A stretch of 64,000 nt of DNA. Origin: Burkholderia ubonensis subsp. mesacidophila (GTDB taxonomy: Bacteria > Pseudomonadota > Gammaproteobacteria > Burkholderiales > Burkholderiaceae). The translations under genes were made by a program, and so were the position numbers. Each line of letters begins with the position of its first letter. Positions within the stretch are counted from its first letter, which is position 1. The notes under the pieces are model-generated. The model was given only the letters and a program-made list of their open reading frames with translations. It made no database searches and was not told where the DNA came from. Shown piece after piece: positions 27,697-36,068 of the stretch. The stretch covers positions 1,302,001 through 1,366,000 of the forward strand of contig NZ_CP020737.1 of NCBI RefSeq assembly GCF_002097715.1, given 5' to 3'.

Positions 27697-27975
27697 TTAA
27701 TTCTCCGGGCAGCCATTTTGCCACCAACTGAGGAACTGGTTCACCATGTCTTGAGACCAGGGACTCTCGCCCGAGCTGGGCTCGGGCATCGATCCGCTCT
27801 TGACTCGCGTGTAGATATTGGACGCATTGCTCCTGACGGCGGTATAACTGCTCAAATCGAGCCCTCTTTTTTTCATGCAATCAATGTCCTTTTGCGTGAA
27901 CATCTGCTTAATGCCATTGTTCCATGTGACCTGGGTTTGGCCGCTCTGTGCTTCATGTGCATGGTCGTTTGTCAT
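27697..27975 (-). CDS. 92-aa protein of the LodA-like cluster, function unknown
   Basis: A small soluble protein without a signal peptide. The ATG at 27975 is chosen because GAGG stands six bases upstream; an ATG six bases earlier is too close to it. The sequence shows MFTQKDIDCMKKRGLDLSSY, then IYTRVKSGSMPE and WSQDMVNQFLSWWQNGCP. The pattern 'MFT-DI-M-DL-Y ... I--RV--G-MP ... W--F--W---G-P' is one I associate with small proteins beside copper or quinone oxidases, but I cannot name a family. It is the last gene of the four-gene cluster, 37 bases after the preceding stop. Confidence 0.65.
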   Translation of the reverse strand: MTNDHAHEAQSGQTQVTWNNGIKQMFTQKDIDCMKKRGLDLSSYTAVRSNASNIYTRVKSGSMPEPSSGESPWSQDMVNQFLSWWQNGCPEN

Positions 27976-28012
27976 TTGCATCCTCTTTCGTGGAGAAATG
28001 TTGTGGTATGGG

Positions 28013-29896
28013 CTACTTCAAGCTTCGATTACGCAAGGCAGACGCAAGTCCGCCGGCCGTTTCGGCCGCCGGAGCTTCGGGTGAGCTTACCGTGCCGCGT
28101 GCCAGGATCACGCTGAAGTCGCCGGCCTGACCTGCAGGATTCTGGCCCTGGCTGCCGTGACAGCCCATGCACCCTCCCATGTTGTGGAACACCCCGCCGT
28201 AATAAGTGTTCTTGTGCTTCGAGCCGTCCTGGTTCCAGTCGGTGCTGACGTTGGGCGACAGACCGCCACTGAACATTTGCAACGAGCGGTTCGTTTCCAC
28301 GACGATGTTCGCCATGTAATAGCTCGACGCAGCCGGATTCGAAGCACTATACGGAGCGCTCGCAGGAGTGTAGGGGGAACCGTTAGGCTTGTTGCGATCG
28401 GGATTCTTGTCGTACGGAAAATACTGGACGTTGATCAGCTTGTACGCCATCCACGGCGAGGTGGGGATGCCCGCTTGCTTGAGATGGTCCGCAATAGCAG
28501 CGTGGGCTTGCATGTTGGCTTTGACGACGTAGTCAGGAATGGCGTTGTCGCGTTTGTTCACGCAAATGTATCCACCGCTCGGATTCATGCTTTGTTCATT
28601 GCGGTAATAGAGCTGTTTCCCGGGCGCTTTGCAGTAGCTTGCGTTGGTTAGCGGCCGACAACGATCAGGATCGGAGGTCAGGATGACCGAGCCGAGGTTG
28701 CTGGGAATTTCCTGACCTTGTGGCTGCGAGGCCGGTTGCGGATCGACGAGGCAAACTTGTGGTGTCGTGGCGGTTGCAGCGGGTGAGCCGATGACCTGGC
28801 CGTCGGCGTCTTCGACGGGCTTGCCGTCCGACGTCAGAAGGTTGTCTGCTTGCTCGAACGTCGCATAGATGAAATACGGCGCGGAGGGTGTTTTCTGGAT
28901 GATGTGCAGGGCGACCAACCCCCACATCGCATCGCGAAAGCACTTGGTGCCGGTGGTCCCGACCTTCTCGTAAAAACGAACCAATTGCATGTGAAACCGG
29001 CCGGATTTGATTTCGTCGGCGCTGAGCTGACGCCATCCTGCCTTGATCTCGATCGTTCCGTCCGGCAGGCTGACATAAGTTTTGCTTCCTTTGGTTCCGT
29101 TATTAGGCGGACTCGTCTTGTATTTCGCCAGATAGTTCTTCGTATCCGTGACGACGTTTGACGGAATGCTGGCCCACCACTGCTTCGATGAATCATTCGG
29201 ATCGCTATTGCCCGCGACATAGACGTATTCCGAGCGATTGGCCTTTGCAAGAAAGCGGATAAGCTGCGGCGCACTGTTACCGCTTGCCTGAGTACTGTCG
29301 ACGACGCCCGCGAACATGTTGGCAAGCGTGATCTGATCAGTTTCGTCTAGATTGATCCAGGGCGTACTGTTGCGCTGCTGCGAGGGTCGGCATGCCTGAA
29401 TGGACGTGCCGTAGTTGTAGGCGGGCAGCGCATCATATCCGAGCGACGGATCTTTTACGCCGGGATAGCCCGGCGGCGGACCGTACGTAGGCATGCCGGA
29501 TTTGAATTGGAAGTTGCCAGGAAAGATCTCGACTTTGCTCCGAAACGTTTCCCATACCAGAGGACCGGTATAGCTGGGATCACCGAACCTGTATTTCGAT
29601 GACGGCGCATCCCGCTGCCCGATTTTGCCCTCCTGCGGACCCGCCGGCCAGTTCAGCGCGATGAACTCCTGCCATGCAAATGCCGCGGCCTGCTCTGGCG
29701 TCGCCGTCGGTGCGCCGCCACCTTTGTCGTTGAACGGCGGGTTCAATTCGCTTGGGACCGATGACGAGATCTGTATGGCGGCCGCTGTCTTGTTGGATTG
29801 CGCCTGTGAGACATGAGTCGGATTAACTGCAATAATTGCACCAATGGCGAGACTTACTGACAGAGCCAGTAGACTCTGCAGAGCGTATCGTTTCAT
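28013..29896 (-). CDS. Exported 627-aa protein with one C-terminal CxxCH haem motif
   Basis: A signal peptide (MKRYALQSLLALSVSLAIGAII) is followed by a long mature chain that I cannot assign to a named domain. Features include EFIALNWPAGP near the N-terminus, FHMQLVRFYEKVGT, MWGLVALHIIQKTPSAPYFIYATFEQ in the middle, and CMGCHGSQGQ at residues 576-585, a single c-type haem site. The ATG at 29896 is preferred because AAGGAG stands seven bases upstream. It probably acts in the periplasm as an electron-transfer or binding partner of the neighbouring oxidase. GC content is visibly lower than in the flanking genes. Confidence 0.7.
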   Translation of the reverse strand: MKRYALQSLLALSVSLAIGAIIAVNPTHVSQAQSNKTAAAIQISSSVPSELNPPFNDKGGGAPTATPEQAAAFAWQEFIALNWPAGPQEGKIGQRDAPSSKYRFGDPSYTGPLVWETFRSKVEIFPGNFQFKSGMPTYGPPPGYPGVKDPSLGYDALPAYNYGTSIQACRPSQQRNSTPWINLDETDQITLANMFAGVVDSTQASGNSAPQLIRFLAKANRSEYVYVAGNSDPNDSSKQWWASIPSNVVTDTKNYLAKYKTSPPNNGTKGSKTYVSLPDGTIEIKAGWRQLSADEIKSGRFHMQLVRFYEKVGTTGTKCFRDAMWGLVALHIIQKTPSAPYFIYATFEQADNLLTSDGKPVEDADGQVIGSPAATATTPQVCLVDPQPASQPQGQEIPSNLGSVILTSDPDRCRPLTNASYCKAPGKQLYYRNEQSMNPSGGYICVNKRDNAIPDYVVKANMQAHAAIADHLKQAGIPTSPWMAYKLINVQYFPYDKNPDRNKPNGSPYTPASAPYSASNPAASSYYMANIVVETNRSLQMFSGGLSPNVSTDWNQDGSKHKNTYYGGVFHNMGGCMGCHGSQGQNPAGQAGDFSVILARGTVSSPEAPAAETAGGLASALRNRSLK

Positions 29897-30082
29897 TGCG
29901 GACTCCTTGCTCATTTTAATTCTAGAGGGAAATCACACTATGTCGGCCTCGGCGGCCATCGTCGTTTCTTGGTGGTGCGGGGAAAATTTTACTTTTAGGT
30001 ATCCGATATTATGAGAATCGAAGGTGATCTACCAGCTAGCAAATTTGATAGTGCCTCGTTCAGATCTGAATCAGCGGTTCGC

Positions 30083-31261
30083 TCACTGGCCAGGCGCCGT
30101 GTGCGGCATCTCAACTTCACGCTGTACGGTTCGCCAAAATTCCGATTGCGGCCAACGCCGCTCGAGACAATAAAAGTAGTGTCGCATCTTCAGATATTGA
30201 CGATACTGTATCCGCAGCGCCTGCTTGAATTCCTCGATCGCACGAGGATTCCCGCCCATTCGATTCTGAATCGCCTTCGCCGCGGAAATACCGTTCATCA
30301 GTGATTTGACGATCCCTTGAGCCGTGATGGGATCGTAGGCCGATGCAGCATCGCCGATCGCAAGCCACTGATCTCCGCACAGTTTGTCCAAACAGTAGGA
30401 CGGCGCCGGGCAGGACTTCAAATGGAGATCGTGTGGATTCGGACTGAGTCCACGCACCAGCCGCGATGTATGGGAAGTGGCGCCAAGCAGGCTGTACCAG
30501 TGTTCCGGTTGATACAGGCGCATCGTTCGGACCGCTTGCGCATGCGTTGCGAGCATGACGACGACCGTGTTGCCCGGTACCGATGCAACGTACCACCAGC
30601 CTTGCTCGACGGCTTCAAGTTGAGTCAACCTGGAAAAGGGCGCATCGGCATCGAATCGTGGAAGTCTTGCGGCAATGCAGACAAGCGGATTCGAATTCAC
30701 GCGTTTGGCGCCGCGCTGCCTGGCGAACGCAGCGTGCGCACCGCTTGCGTCGACGACGAAGTCCGCTTGTACGCGCGAGACAGCCTGTCCGGCGCGTCCT
30801 ATGCTCAGCGTGTATCCGGCGCCGCTGGACGGCTCGGACGCCAACAGCGAACACTCGGTCAGCAATTCCACGCCTGCGGTACGCGCCTGCGATGCCAGGA
30901 GTTCGTCGAATTTGCGTCGATCGAGATGCCAGCCATGTCCATGGGGGCTGAGCAGGAAATCGTTGTATCCGCGCTTGTCACTCCCCCAATACGAGCAGCT
31001 TCCGTAGCACGGCTCATGCGCTTGCGCCAGGAATGCCGCGTCGATACCCAAACTCCGGAAGAGCATCCGGCCTTCCGGCGGAATGCTCTCCCCAATCCTG
31101 ACGCTGCCGTACGAGCCCGCTTCGACGATCAAGATGTCGGCGACGCCGGCCCTTGCCAATGCCAATGCACAACTGGCGCCCGCCGGCCCGCCACCGACCA
31201 CCGCTACCTGATAGCGCACCTTGCTTGGGTTTGCCACTGCCAATTTTTCAACGGTTAGCAT
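30083..31261 (-). CDS. lodB: LodB-like FAD-dependent oxidoreductase
   Basis: A 392-residue flavoprotein. The N-terminal Rossmann motif VVGGGPAGASCALALARAG is followed by GESIPPEGR, WHLDRRKFDELL and the FAD-binding GDAASAYDPITAQGIVKSL, as in the tryptophan-halogenase/geranylgeranyl-reductase fold. In lod operons LodB is required to form the cysteine tryptophylquinone cofactor of LodA. It starts 37 bases after the LodA-like stop, with a weak ribosome-binding site. The symbol is given by resemblance and gene pairing, not by a search. Confidence 0.8.
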   Translation of the reverse strand: MLTVEKLAVANPSKVRYQVAVVGGGPAGASCALALARAGVADILIVEAGSYGSVRIGESIPPEGRMLFRSLGIDAAFLAQAHEPCYGSCSYWGSDKRGYNDFLLSPHGHGWHLDRRKFDELLASQARTAGVELLTECSLLASEPSSGAGYTLSIGRAGQAVSRVQADFVVDASGAHAAFARQRGAKRVNSNPLVCIAARLPRFDADAPFSRLTQLEAVEQGWWYVASVPGNTVVVMLATHAQAVRTMRLYQPEHWYSLLGATSHTSRLVRGLSPNPHDLHLKSCPAPSYCLDKLCGDQWLAIGDAASAYDPITAQGIVKSLMNGISAAKAIQNRMGGNPRAIEEFKQALRIQYRQYLKMRHYFYCLERRWPQSEFWRTVQREVEMPHTAPGQ

Positions 31262-31298
31262 GTACGCGACCGATTAGGCAAGAATGGATCTTCGAGAC

Positions 31299-33431
31299 TC
31301 ACGTGTTTGACGTCGGAGGGGGATCAATTTCTTGGCTGGGCCAAGGATAGACCTTGTTGCTATAGTCCTTTTCGAAACGACTCTCCACTTCGACGTACCA
31401 ATTTTCCCGGCAAATCTTGCTGTCGTATCCTCTTATCGCGGGACCTTGTATGACAAAGCCGATTTTGTCCCAATTAACCAGGATGCCTTTGCGTTGCTGG
31501 TAACGCCCAACCATGTCCGCCGTCCCGGCCCACGTGCCTTCTCCTCGTACAGAATAGCGTTGATAATCCGGCAATGTGGCAGGTGGGTTGGATTGACCTT
31601 TAACAGCGGCCAAGTCATCGTAGGTGTACACCGCCACTGGCCGTTGCGCAGGCCACGACCAATATAAGTTCGTGTTTCCGTCCGGGTTAGGGTCGGGCAA
31701 ATGCGTCGCGCATGAGTTGTAGTCGGTATGCCAGGGAATCGCCATGAATTTGCCCAGATCACCTGGCTCTATTTCCTTGTGATCGGGATCAAGCGGTATA
31801 TAGCCTACGCTAAGGAATGGCTCGGCTTTGGTTGCGGCGCTGTAATCGAATTTGCGTGCATTGATTCGAAAAGGCCCGATCTTCGGGGCCATTTTGGGGG
31901 GCGTATTGGGGTCATTCGTCCAATCTGCCTTGTATAGATTCGGATCGCGGACGATAAAAGTCATATCGATTCCAGGGCCAAGACGCCCGCCCAGGCAATT
32001 CGTCAGGACTGTCTTGTCAAGCGCCTCGCCCAGGCCGAGCATCTTGGGTTTGTCATTGGAATATCGCTTATTTGCCCATTGCTCAACAAGAAAATACTGC
32101 AACGTGGTCAGCGTCAAGAAGCTTTTTTGACTGTCGCCGAGCGAAAGCGGCATCAAATAATTATTTTCCAATGCTTGATTGGGGTCGTTTGGGTTTCGAA
32201 TTTGGCTAAATGTAGCGCTTGGACTTTCCTTGAGTGAATCGACTCGGTGAAAGTCGGACCCTCCGGGGGTATTCCATGGCAAATTAGTGCTCCATCTCTG
32301 CAGTTCTGCTGCTTGAAGAATGGGAAGGATCTCGTCATCGAATTTAGGAAGGTAACTTTGTTGATAATTTTTGAGCCTGTAGAGGGTTGGGTTCAATTGG
32401 AATTTCTCGGTCCATGTGGTAAAAATATCGTCCCACAACGTAACGACATTTCTAATCTGTGGAGCATATGAAGGATCGGTCGAAACTACCCATGCATCGC
32501 TATCCACGACACGCGTGCTGCCATCATTGAAAACGAGAAACGCGGAAACCGGACCGTCTGAAGTATCGTCAAGCCAATTGTCATTATCGACGTCATGATT
32601 CAATGGCTCATCAGGATTCGCATTGCCTTGGGCGTCGAAGCCGCATGCGCGGCCATAGCCACCCATGACGAGCAAGCGCCCGTAGCGATCTGTGGTCATT
32701 TCGCCTAGCGTCGTGATCGGGTTGCTGCCCGATGGAGGCGCGACAGTTGAATTGTTCAGGAGCGGATTCACCGCATCAGAGGCGGGAAAGGATTTTGGAT
32801 AATTGGGCAGGGATTTGATTTTTTTGAATTCATTGGTGCTGCCATAGCTTGCTGTCCCGAATTTATCGAATTTGATGGTCGTCGTTTGAGACGCCTTGAT
32901 GGCGCGTGGTCCCGCGTCGATAACCAGCTTTCGCAACCTGTCCTTGCTGTTGGGATCGGACCCAAAATCCAGATTGCGCAACTCAGGACGTTTGCCGCCC
33001 TCGTAAGCGGGAAGTCCCGCCAGTCCATCATTCTTAAGCGGCTCCAGTCTCCAGCAATTGGCTTTCTTGTTGGCGAGATGAACTGTCCATACAATATCTA
33101 TCACGGTTTTCCCGGCGACAATTGAGCCAATTTTTATTTCCGTCCCGGAATACATGGGGTACTGATTATAGGGGTCCGTATCCTGCTCGGATAGAACGAT
33201 TCTGAAGCGTGCCGCTTGCCGCTTAAGGCGTCCTTCGGCATCACGCAGGTCACTGCTGGTAATCGTCGTATTTTCCGTGTCCGGCTTGATTGGGAGTCCG
33301 CCCGTAATGGATGTCGAGGCTTCCGTCGATAAGCCAGCCGAGGTTTCCGGTGCAATATAGTATTCTTCACTGTTGCCGACGCGTGCCATTCCAATGGCGG
33401 GATGAATGCGTAATACCGAGATTTTTGACAT
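31299..33431 (-). CDS. lodA: LodA-like quinoprotein amino-acid oxidase
   Basis: A 710-residue protein, close in size to lysine 6-oxidase LodA (about 726). It opens SKISVLRIHPAIGMARVGNS, the typical family start, and has DRYGRLLVMGGYGRA, a Cys479 in TNCLGGRLGPGIDMTF, Trp567 in IPWHTDYNSC and YWSWPAQRPVAVY near 590. Family members build a cysteine tryptophylquinone and oxidise lysine or glycine, releasing ammonia and H2O2. Cys479 and Trp567 are the likely precursors, though their spacing (88) exceeds that in LodA (65). The ATG at 33431 follows AAGGGG. No signal peptide is seen. Confidence 0.82.
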   Translation of the reverse strand: MSKISVLRIHPAIGMARVGNSEEYYIAPETSAGLSTEASTSITGGLPIKPDTENTTITSSDLRDAEGRLKRQAARFRIVLSEQDTDPYNQYPMYSGTEIKIGSIVAGKTVIDIVWTVHLANKKANCWRLEPLKNDGLAGLPAYEGGKRPELRNLDFGSDPNSKDRLRKLVIDAGPRAIKASQTTTIKFDKFGTASYGSTNEFKKIKSLPNYPKSFPASDAVNPLLNNSTVAPPSGSNPITTLGEMTTDRYGRLLVMGGYGRACGFDAQGNANPDEPLNHDVDNDNWLDDTSDGPVSAFLVFNDGSTRVVDSDAWVVSTDPSYAPQIRNVVTLWDDIFTTWTEKFQLNPTLYRLKNYQQSYLPKFDDEILPILQAAELQRWSTNLPWNTPGGSDFHRVDSLKESPSATFSQIRNPNDPNQALENNYLMPLSLGDSQKSFLTLTTLQYFLVEQWANKRYSNDKPKMLGLGEALDKTVLTNCLGGRLGPGIDMTFIVRDPNLYKADWTNDPNTPPKMAPKIGPFRINARKFDYSAATKAEPFLSVGYIPLDPDHKEIEPGDLGKFMAIPWHTDYNSCATHLPDPNPDGNTNLYWSWPAQRPVAVYTYDDLAAVKGQSNPPATLPDYQRYSVRGEGTWAGTADMVGRYQQRKGILVNWDKIGFVIQGPAIRGYDSKICRENWYVEVESRFEKDYSNKVYPWPSQEIDPPPTSNT

Positions 33432-34206
33432 GTTCGACCCCTTGTTTTCGTGGCGCATGACAGAATATTTCGCCCGATATGGGCTGATTGCGGAAAAGTC
33501 GAGCTGCAAACATTTTTTAAAACGTGTGATCGATACGGTTCCTTATTTGGACGCTGTTGCGCGCATGCGTCAGCGCGCCTTGCAGTCGACGGGTTTGCGA
33601 ATCAACACCCCATCTAGTGGCAACCTCTGGCGATGAGCGCCATTGACTCTTCGATGAAATGTTTGTCAGCTATTTTGAAAATAAATCGGCGGCCTGGCCC
33701 TAAATTGCAAAGGTGTGCGTCGGCTAAGGTAGATTGGATTTTAGGCCCCACGCCAACTGGGTTGAACTAGCATTTTTTATAGTTGAAGAAGGGATGGGGT
33801 GGCGCGCTCCGGAAAATTTATATTCCAATTTGGTTGACGTTGCGCGCCATTGATTTGACTTTCTTGAACAATTCGTTTTACTCGGTGGCGTCGCATTCCA
33901 GGCGTGCGTCCTCGCGCATTTGTCACCACAACGCATGCCTCAGCCGCCGCGAAGCATGCAGACAACCACCGTCACATTCCCGGCGTATAGTCCTGCCTCT
34001 GTTGTACACCGGCCAGCCGTTGCCGGTGCGTAGGGACGGACAGTGCGCGTCGGTCGAGGCTGCGTTGCGCTGCTGCGTGTCGGTCATGCCATTGATACTG
34101 GCAGACAGGAAGGACCCACCCCGACCCGCGTTCTGGTCGTCATGACGATGACGGTTGCCCGCATCGGGCGCCGTTTCTCAATCCAGGAACTCCGGAGAAA
34201 CGCACA
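33432..34206. other. Gene-poor spacer at the distal edge of the island
   Basis: About 775 bases with mixed, AT-richer composition in the first half and GC-rich sequence after about 33,890. It must hold the promoter of the lodA-like operon, but I see no convincing -35/-10 pair, RNA gene or coding sequence. I also find no copy of the tRNA-Leu 3' end that would mark the other attachment site. Confidence 0.5.
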
Positions 34207-35322
34207 ATGACAATGCATCAACCGAGGGCCCAGGCAGAACCTGCCGAGCAACCGAACCGCCAGCCGCGCCGTCGCCGTCTCGACCGCGCGCGCCGTTACC
34301 TGGCGTGCGGCGCGCTGCTCCTGACGATCGCGCCGCGCGCGTTCGCGTGGGGCGACGAAGGGCATCAGATCGTCGCGAAGATCGCCGATCAGTATCTGAC
34401 CAGCACGACCCGCGCCGCGGTCAACGCGATGCTCGCGAACGACGCGAGCGGCCTGACCGCGACGGACATCGCCAACGAGGCGACCTGGGCCGACCGCTAT
34501 CGCACCACGCATTCCGCCACCGCCAACTGGCACTTCGTCGACACCGAGATCAGCAACGGCGACATCGACGCCGCGTGCAACGGGCATCCGCCGCTGCCGG
34601 TCAACACGCCGGCGTCGGCCGGGCCCGCGAACGCGTGCGTGGTCGACAAGATCGACCAGTTCACGAAGGAACTCGCGTCACCACAGACGAGCGACGCCGA
34701 GCGTCTCCTCGCGCTGCAGTTCCTGCTGCATTTCGTCGGCGACCTGCACCAGCCGCTGCATTCGAGCGACGACAACGATCGCGGCGGCAACGACAAGATG
34801 GTGTCGGCGCCGGGCATCGCGTCAGGGAAGCTGCATAGCTACTGGGACACGGCGTTCCTCAAGGGTCTGGGCAGCGACGCCGGCACGATCGCGACGCAGC
34901 TGGCCGGCAACATCACGGCGAGCCAGCTCGCGACCTGGCAGTCGCAGACGCCGCGCGACTGGTCGCTCGAGGCATTCGACATCGCGAAGCGGGATGCGTA
35001 CGGCAAGCTGCCTGCGCCAGATAGTTCGGGTGCCTATGCATTGTCCGCCGACTACGTCGCGACCGCTCAGCAGGACGTCGCGCTGCAGTTGAGCCGCGCC
35101 GGCGTGCGGCTCGCGATGGTGCTGAACGCGGCCAACCTGCAGGCGCCGGGCTCGTCGGATGGCGGCGGCGGGGTGCAGGTGTGGGTGAACACGAGTTCCG
35201 GCGTGTATCACTGTCCCGGTTCGCCGTACTACGGCAACACGAGGAGCGGCGTCTACATGTCCGAAGGTCAGGCGAAGGCGGACGGCTATCGCGCGGCGGG
35301 CGGCAAGGCCTGCTCGGGCTGA
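34207..35322 (+). CDS. Secreted S1/P1-type nuclease
   Basis: A 371-residue zinc nuclease. A basic N-terminus and hydrophobic segment end at FAWGDEGHQIVAKIAD; cleavage before Trp would expose the N-terminal Trp that binds zinc in this family. Other zinc ligands lie in WADRYR, NWHFVD, FVGDLHQPLHSSDDNDRGGND and KLHSYWD. The enzyme should degrade single-stranded nucleic acids and may remove 3' phosphates. After about residue 315 a Gly-rich linker leads to an extra C-terminal module (WVNTSSGVYHCPGSPYYGNT...GYRAAGGKAC) found on other secreted bacterial proteins. Confidence 0.88.
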   Translation: MTMHQPRAQAEPAEQPNRQPRRRRLDRARRYLACGALLLTIAPRAFAWGDEGHQIVAKIADQYLTSTTRAAVNAMLANDASGLTATDIANEATWADRYRTTHSATANWHFVDTEISNGDIDAACNGHPPLPVNTPASAGPANACVVDKIDQFTKELASPQTSDAERLLALQFLLHFVGDLHQPLHSSDDNDRGGNDKMVSAPGIASGKLHSYWDTAFLKGLGSDAGTIATQLAGNITASQLATWQSQTPRDWSLEAFDIAKRDAYGKLPAPDSSGAYALSADYVATAQQDVALQLSRAGVRLAMVLNAANLQAPGSSDGGGGVQVWVNTSSGVYHCPGSPYYGNTRSGVYMSEGQAKADGYRAAGGKACSG

Positions 35323-35329
35323 CGCGCAG

Positions 35330-35971
35330 TCAAGGCCGCATCCGCAGCGTCACGTCGGCGTTCGGCGTCGCGCCGACCGCTTCCAGTGCCGCGACGGCCG
35401 CATCGTTACCCTGCAGGATCGCGTTCTGCAGCGCGGTGCGGCCGAGCGCATCGACGTGATCCGGATTCGCGCCGTGCGCGACGAGTACCGGCAGCAGGTC
35501 GAGCCTGCCGAACAGCGCCGCGAACGACAGCGCGGTTTCGCCGGCATGGTTGGTCTGGTCGATCGGGCAGCGGGTATCGAGCAGCCGTTTCGCGATCGCG
35601 GTCTCGCCCTTGAACAGCGCACCCATCAGCGCGGTGTTGCCGTGGCGGTCGCCGACGCACGGGTCCGCGCCGGCTCGCAGCAGGTAGTCGAGCGTTTGCG
35701 GCTGGTCGCGGTAGGCCGCGAGGATCACCGCGGTGTAGCCTTCGCGCGTCGTCGCATCGATCGGATAGTGTGCGGCGACGAGCGCCTGCAGGATGTCGAT
35801 GCGGCCGAGGCGCGCGGCGGCGAACCAGGCGTCGTCGTAGCGGCGCAGGTCGGCGTGCGCATCCGGATGCGGAACGGCCGCGGGCGGCGCGGTCTGCGCG
35901 CACGCGGCGAGCACGGCGGTGCACGCGATCGCGAGCGTGCGAAAGAGGGCGGTTCGGAATCGGTTGTTCAT
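35330..35971 (-). CDS. ankB: AnkB-like ankyrin-repeat lipoprotein
   Basis: A 213-residue periplasmic protein. A signal peptide ends in the lipobox LAAC, followed by about five ankyrin repeats (GYTAVILAAYRDQPQTLDYLLRAGADP, GNTALMGALFKGETAIAKRLL, GETALSFAALFGRLDLL, GRTALQNAILQGNDAAV). The ATG at 35971 is used; a TTG six bases upstream is also in frame. In Pseudomonas the katB-ankB pair is co-transcribed, and AnkB is needed for full periplasmic catalase activity. The catalase gene lies 97 bases upstream, with a hairpin between them. Confidence 0.82.
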   Translation of the reverse strand: MNNRFRTALFRTLAIACTAVLAACAQTAPPAAVPHPDAHADLRRYDDAWFAAARLGRIDILQALVAAHYPIDATTREGYTAVILAAYRDQPQTLDYLLRAGADPCVGDRHGNTALMGALFKGETAIAKRLLDTRCPIDQTNHAGETALSFAALFGRLDLLPVLVAHGANPDHVDALGRTALQNAILQGNDAAVAALEAVGATPNADVTLRMRP

Positions 35972-36019
35972 CGGCAAGGCGCGCCGCGTGTCGCCACGCG
36001 GCGCGATCAGACGGATGGG

Positions 36020-36046
36020 AAAACGAAGGCCGCATCGCGGCCTTCG
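36020..36046 (-). terminator. Hairpin terminator between katB and ankB
   Basis: On the minus strand CGAAGGCCGC and GCGGCCTTCG form a 10-bp stem around a three-base loop, followed by TTTT. It should stop most transcripts after katB and lower ankB expression. Confidence 0.75.
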
Positions 36047-36068
36047 CTGCGTCGCGTCGATCAGTCGA

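Noticed and set aside
28157..28651. Plus-strand frame inside the 627-aa haem-protein gene
   Set aside because: No ribosome-binding site or domain, while the minus-strand gene has a signal peptide and a haem motif.
30317..31258. Plus-strand frame of 313 codons opposite lodB
   Set aside because: No family likeness; the minus strand carries clear FAD-binding motifs.
33783..34145. 120-codon plus-strand ORF in the island edge
   Set aside because: Composition changes midway, no ribosome-binding site and no domain or signal peptide.
26860..34206. A second attachment site (copy of the tRNA-Leu 3' end) closing the island
   Set aside because: I looked for the T-arm and CCA sequence downstream and found no convincing copy, so no attR is reported.
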